A stretch of 64,000 bases of DNA from contig PGYE01000001.1 in NCBI GenBank assembly GCA_002839505.1, forward strand, positions 395,995-459,994. The letters are read 5' to 3'. This stretch comes from Candidatus Peregrinibacteria bacterium HGW-Peregrinibacteria-1 (lineage in GTDB: Bacteria; Patescibacteriota; Gracilibacteria; UBA1369; LOWO2-01-FULL-3). The notes beneath the pieces are model-generated. The model did no database searches. It was not told the origin of the DNA and saw nothing but the letters and a program-made list of their open reading frames with translations. This document shows, in pieces, positions 61,812 to 64,000 of the stretch (its first letter is position 1; every line of letters begins with the position of its first letter). Position numbers and translations under genes: made by a program.

Positions 61812-61844
61812 GGTTGCAATTAAGACCCCTCAGACTCAAAACCT

Positions 61845-62777
61845 ATGGCAATAAACAAAAAAATTGGCAAAATAAGATTGGCAAGTACCGGTTTCACATG
61901 GGTGGATATCGTACATCCCACCACCAACGAAACAGCCTATCTCAAGCGTAACTACAAATTTCACGATCTGGATCTAGAGGATTGTCTTTCCAAGAATCAG
62001 CGCCCCAAGATCGACGAATATGAAGACTACCTTTTTCTGATCTTGCATGTCCCATATCGCCAGCATAATGGGCAAATAATTAGTCATGAGATCAACATCT
62101 TCGTTGGGCTAAATTTTGTTATTACCCTACATAACGACCACAAGTATCTAAAAAAACTCTTCGATAAAGCGCGGAAAAACAAAGAGATCAAGGAAAAATA
62201 CATGGCACGAGGCAATGGCTATTTTCTTTACATGGTAATCAATGAACTTTTCGAAAATTGTTTTCCAATTTTGGATGAAATTGGTGAGCAAATAAATGAC
62301 CTGGAAGAAGATGTTTTCCATTTCAGTAACAGTCGCGACAGGCTAAAAGAAATACTAATGCTCAAGAAAGACCTGATCAATTATCGCCGCATTATCATTC
62401 CTCAAAGATCAATCATTGCTCAGTTGGAACACAAAAGGAAGGATTTTCTGTCGGATAATCTCGAGATTTACTTTGATGACATCGTCGATAAAATCGAAAA
62501 AATATGGAACAACCTTGAAAACTACCAAGAACTGACCAGGTCTTTGCAAGAGACTCATGAAGCCATCATTTCGCACAATACCAATAATGTCATTAAAATC
62601 CTTACGGTCTTCTCGGTGGTTATGCTTCCACTAACATTTGTAACGGGGTTTTATGGTATGAACCTCAGCGACCTTCCCTTCGCGGAACACAGCCATTCTA
62701 TCTACATTGTTACCGGACTAATTGCCATAATTATGGTCTCAATGATCGCGTTTTTCCGATTCAAACGATGGATTTGA
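61845..62777 (+). CDS. corA: CorA-family magnesium transporter
   Basis: 310 residues. The signature FYGMN lies near 270 between two C-terminal membrane helices (about 247-267 and 283-305), with the long helical cytosolic domain before it. CorA forms a pentameric Mg2+ (or Co2+) channel in the inner membrane. The N-terminal part begins MAINKKIGKIRLASTG and lacks any extra domain. Its own promoter is visible; rpsO follows after 127 bases with another promoter. Confidence 0.95.
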   Translation: MAINKKIGKIRLASTGFTWVDIVHPTTNETAYLKRNYKFHDLDLEDCLSKNQRPKIDEYEDYLFLILHVPYRQHNGQIISHEINIFVGLNFVITLHNDHKYLKKLFDKARKNKEIKEKYMARGNGYFLYMVINELFENCFPILDEIGEQINDLEEDVFHFSNSRDRLKEILMLKKDLINYRRIIIPQRSIIAQLEHKRKDFLSDNLEIYFDDIVDKIEKIWNNLENYQELTRSLQETHEAIISHNTNNVIKILTVFSVVMLPLTFVTGFYGMNLSDLPFAEHSHSIYIVTGLIAIIMVSMIAFFRFKRWI

Positions 62778-62831
62778 TAACTCCATAAATCACTTGGAAT
62801 CATAAAAAAACAAATAAAACAACAAATCACC

Positions 62832-62860
62832 TTGTCAAAAAAAGCTCAAATATGTAAAAT
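62832..62860 (+). promoter_or_regulatory. Promoter of rpsO-pnp
   Basis: TTGTCA (62832-62837) and TAAAAT (62855-62860) are separated by exactly 17 bases, about 45 bases before the rpsO ATG. A similar TTGTCA lies before tRNA-Gly. Confidence 0.7.
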
Positions 62861-62904
62861 CTCTCACGCTGACAATTATTTTTAACCATTGATAACCACC
62901 CAAA

Positions 62905-63168
62905 ATGCAACGAGAAGAAAAGAAAACACTAATCGGTAAATTTGCTACCCACAAAGGAGATACAGGATCTTCTCAGGTACAAGTTGCAATCCTGACAACT
63001 CGCATTAACGAACTTTCAGAGCACCTTGTTGAGCACCCAAAAGACAATCACTCTCGCCGAGGACTCATCGGACTTGTCGCTAAAAGACGAAAACACCTGC
63101 AATACCTAAAGCTTAATAAGCCTGAGGTCTACGAGGAAATTTTGAAGAATTTAAGCCTTCGAAAATAA
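62905..63168 (+). CDS. rpsO: 30S ribosomal protein S15
   Basis: 87 residues. Conserved LTTRINELSEHLVEHPKDNHSRRGLIGLV (shown in part: TRINELSEHL and DNHSRRGL) and KRRKHLQYL identify S15, a primary binder of 16S rRNA helix 22 that starts assembly of the platform. The gene lies before pnp in the classic rpsO-pnp order. Confidence 0.98.
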   Translation: MQREEKKTLIGKFATHKGDTGSSQVQVAILTTRINELSEHLVEHPKDNHSRRGLIGLVAKRRKHLQYLKLNKPEVYEEILKNLSLRK

Positions 63169-63190
63169 TTTTACAAAAACTCATTTTGGA

Positions 63191-63258
63191 AAACTTAGTA
63201 ACAAGCCTGAGATCATAAACACAACTGTTTTGGTTTCGGGCTTGTGTTCTAAGAGTTT
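63191..63258 (+). promoter_or_regulatory. Long hairpin between rpsO and pnp
   Basis: ACAAGCCTGA (63201-63210) pairs perfectly with TCGGGCTTGT (one G:U), and the stem extends outward, with small bulges, through AAACTTAG and CTAAGAGTTT to give about 20 pairs around a loop of about 25 bases. In E. coli a long stem at this place is cut by RNase III and lets PNPase repress its own mRNA; a similar role here is an inference. There is no T-run, so it is not a simple terminator. Confidence 0.7.
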
Positions 63259-63290
63259 CCGGATGGGATTAATAATTAACCCATAAACAT

Positions 63291-64000
63291 ATGGAAATAA
63301 AGGAACTGCAAATGGACCTCGCCGGACGGACTTTAAAAGTCACGAACGGCCCTATTCAAAGTGGTGCCGATGGTTATGCCATCATATCACTCGGAGAAAC
63401 TGTCGTACTCGGTAATGCCTCAATCAGCCCTCAAGGAAAACCTGGTGCCGATTTCTTCCCGATGGTAGTTGACTACGAAGAGAACATGTATGCTGCCGGA
63501 AAGATTAGTGGTAGCCGATTTATCAAGCGAAGTGGCAGACCATCAGAGAGAGCTATCTTAAACTCTCGCCTTATCGACCGCCCAATCCGACCACTTTTCC
63601 CAAAGGGAACAACAAACGAAGTTCAAATTATCTGTAGTGTATTGTCTGCAGATCTTGAAGTTGATCCCGCTACAACCGCTATGAATGCCGCATCAATGGC
63701 CTTGTTGTTAAGTGGTGCACCTTTTGAAGGGCCTATTGGAGCTGTACGAATCGGTTACCACAACGACAAATTGATCGTTAATCCGACCTATCAAGAGTGT
63801 GAAGAAGGACGCCTTAATCTTATTGTAGCAGGTACTATTGATGCTATCACCATGGTGGAAGCTGCCGCCTCAGAAATTGAAGAGGAGACCATGCTGGAAG
63901 CTCTTGACTTGGCCCACAAGTACATCCGTGAAATTTGTGAATTTCAGTTGAAATACGCTGCTCAATTCCAAATCAATAAGATTGAAGCGGAAATTGCTCA
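63291..64000 (+). CDS. pnp: Polyribonucleotide nucleotidyltransferase, N-terminal part (runs off window)
   Basis: The first 236 codons are present. MEIKELQMDLAGRTLKV, then FFPMVVDYEENMYAAGKISGSRF and RPSERAILNSRLIDRPIRPLFP (each seen in part) are the first RNase PH domain of PNPase. The enzyme degrades RNA 3'-5' by phosphorolysis. The catalytic second RNase PH, KH and S1 domains would lie beyond the right edge. It follows rpsO after a long hairpin. Confidence 0.97.
   Translation, partial: MEIKELQMDLAGRTLKVTNGPIQSGADGYAIISLGETVVLGNASISPQGKPGADFFPMVVDYEENMYAAGKISGSRFIKRSGRPSERAILNSRLIDRPIRPLFPKGTTNEVQIICSVLSADLEVDPATTAMNAASMALLLSGAPFEGPIGAVRIGYHNDKLIVNPTYQECEEGRLNLIVAGTIDAITMVEAAASEIEEETMLEALDLAHKYIREICEFQLKYAAQFQINKIEAEIA

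Overview
This 64 kb window looks like a chromosome segment of a Candidate Phyla Radiation (Patescibacteria) bacterium, perhaps Peregrinibacteria-like. The reasons are small core-information genes, two clusters of type IV pilin-like genes, giant secreted proteins with S-layer homology (SLH) domains, a DUF5671-type membrane protein and very little metabolism. The lineage is an inference. UGA is read as a stop: at least seven genes end in TGA (two of them in ATGA overlaps with the next start), and 4283 consecutive codons at the left edge contain none. The + strand is strongly A/C-rich whichever way genes point, so the - strand is probably the leading strand.

Layout. 1-12849 (-): one open frame of at least 4283 codons, a giant secreted protein with a clan CD (C25/caspase-like) protease-like N-terminus, Ig-like, VCBS-like and DUF11-like modules and an SLH segment at the cut end. 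12965-20585 (-): a Nudix hydrolase and a pilus assembly operon (PilN/PilO-like, PilB, PilC, four pilin paralogues). 20663-21857 (-): rplJ-rplL with promoter, L10-type leader, attenuator-like hairpin and terminator. 21958-26463 (+): miaA, recJ, a structured repeat region, and an NrnA-like DHH phosphoesterase. 26472-35909: malic enzyme, an SLH protein, hisS, tsaD, a CCA/poly(A) polymerase family enzyme, a bactofilin-like membrane protein and an RNA uridine methyltransferase. 35933-38026 (-): an LCP-family protein. 38200-38274: tRNA-Gly(TCC). 38390-43788: a U32 protein with an overlapping ferredoxin, TspO, a DUF5671/pilin-head protein, a YiiX-like papain-fold protein and a beta-CASP nuclease. 43889-47185 (-): a fused amidase/SpoIID cell-wall enzyme. 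47404-53079: an unknown gene, trxA, rnhA, and the run rlmH-capA-tsaB-rsmI. 53045-55700 (-): three minor pilin-like genes. 55821-57329: two unknown surface-type proteins. 57545-64000: leuS, two membrane proteins, corA, rpsO and the start of pnp.

Taken together, the accessory content is about the cell envelope: pili and pseudopilins, SLH-anchored exoproteins, wall-polymer attachment (LCP) and peptidoglycan cleavage (amidase + SpoIID). The rest is translation, tRNA modification and RNA turnover. The items I consider most unusual are the giant protease-like SLH protein, the nested-palindrome/direct-repeat region between recJ and the DHH gene (24577-24905), the four-cysteine pilin family, and the single-polypeptide amidase-SpoIID.
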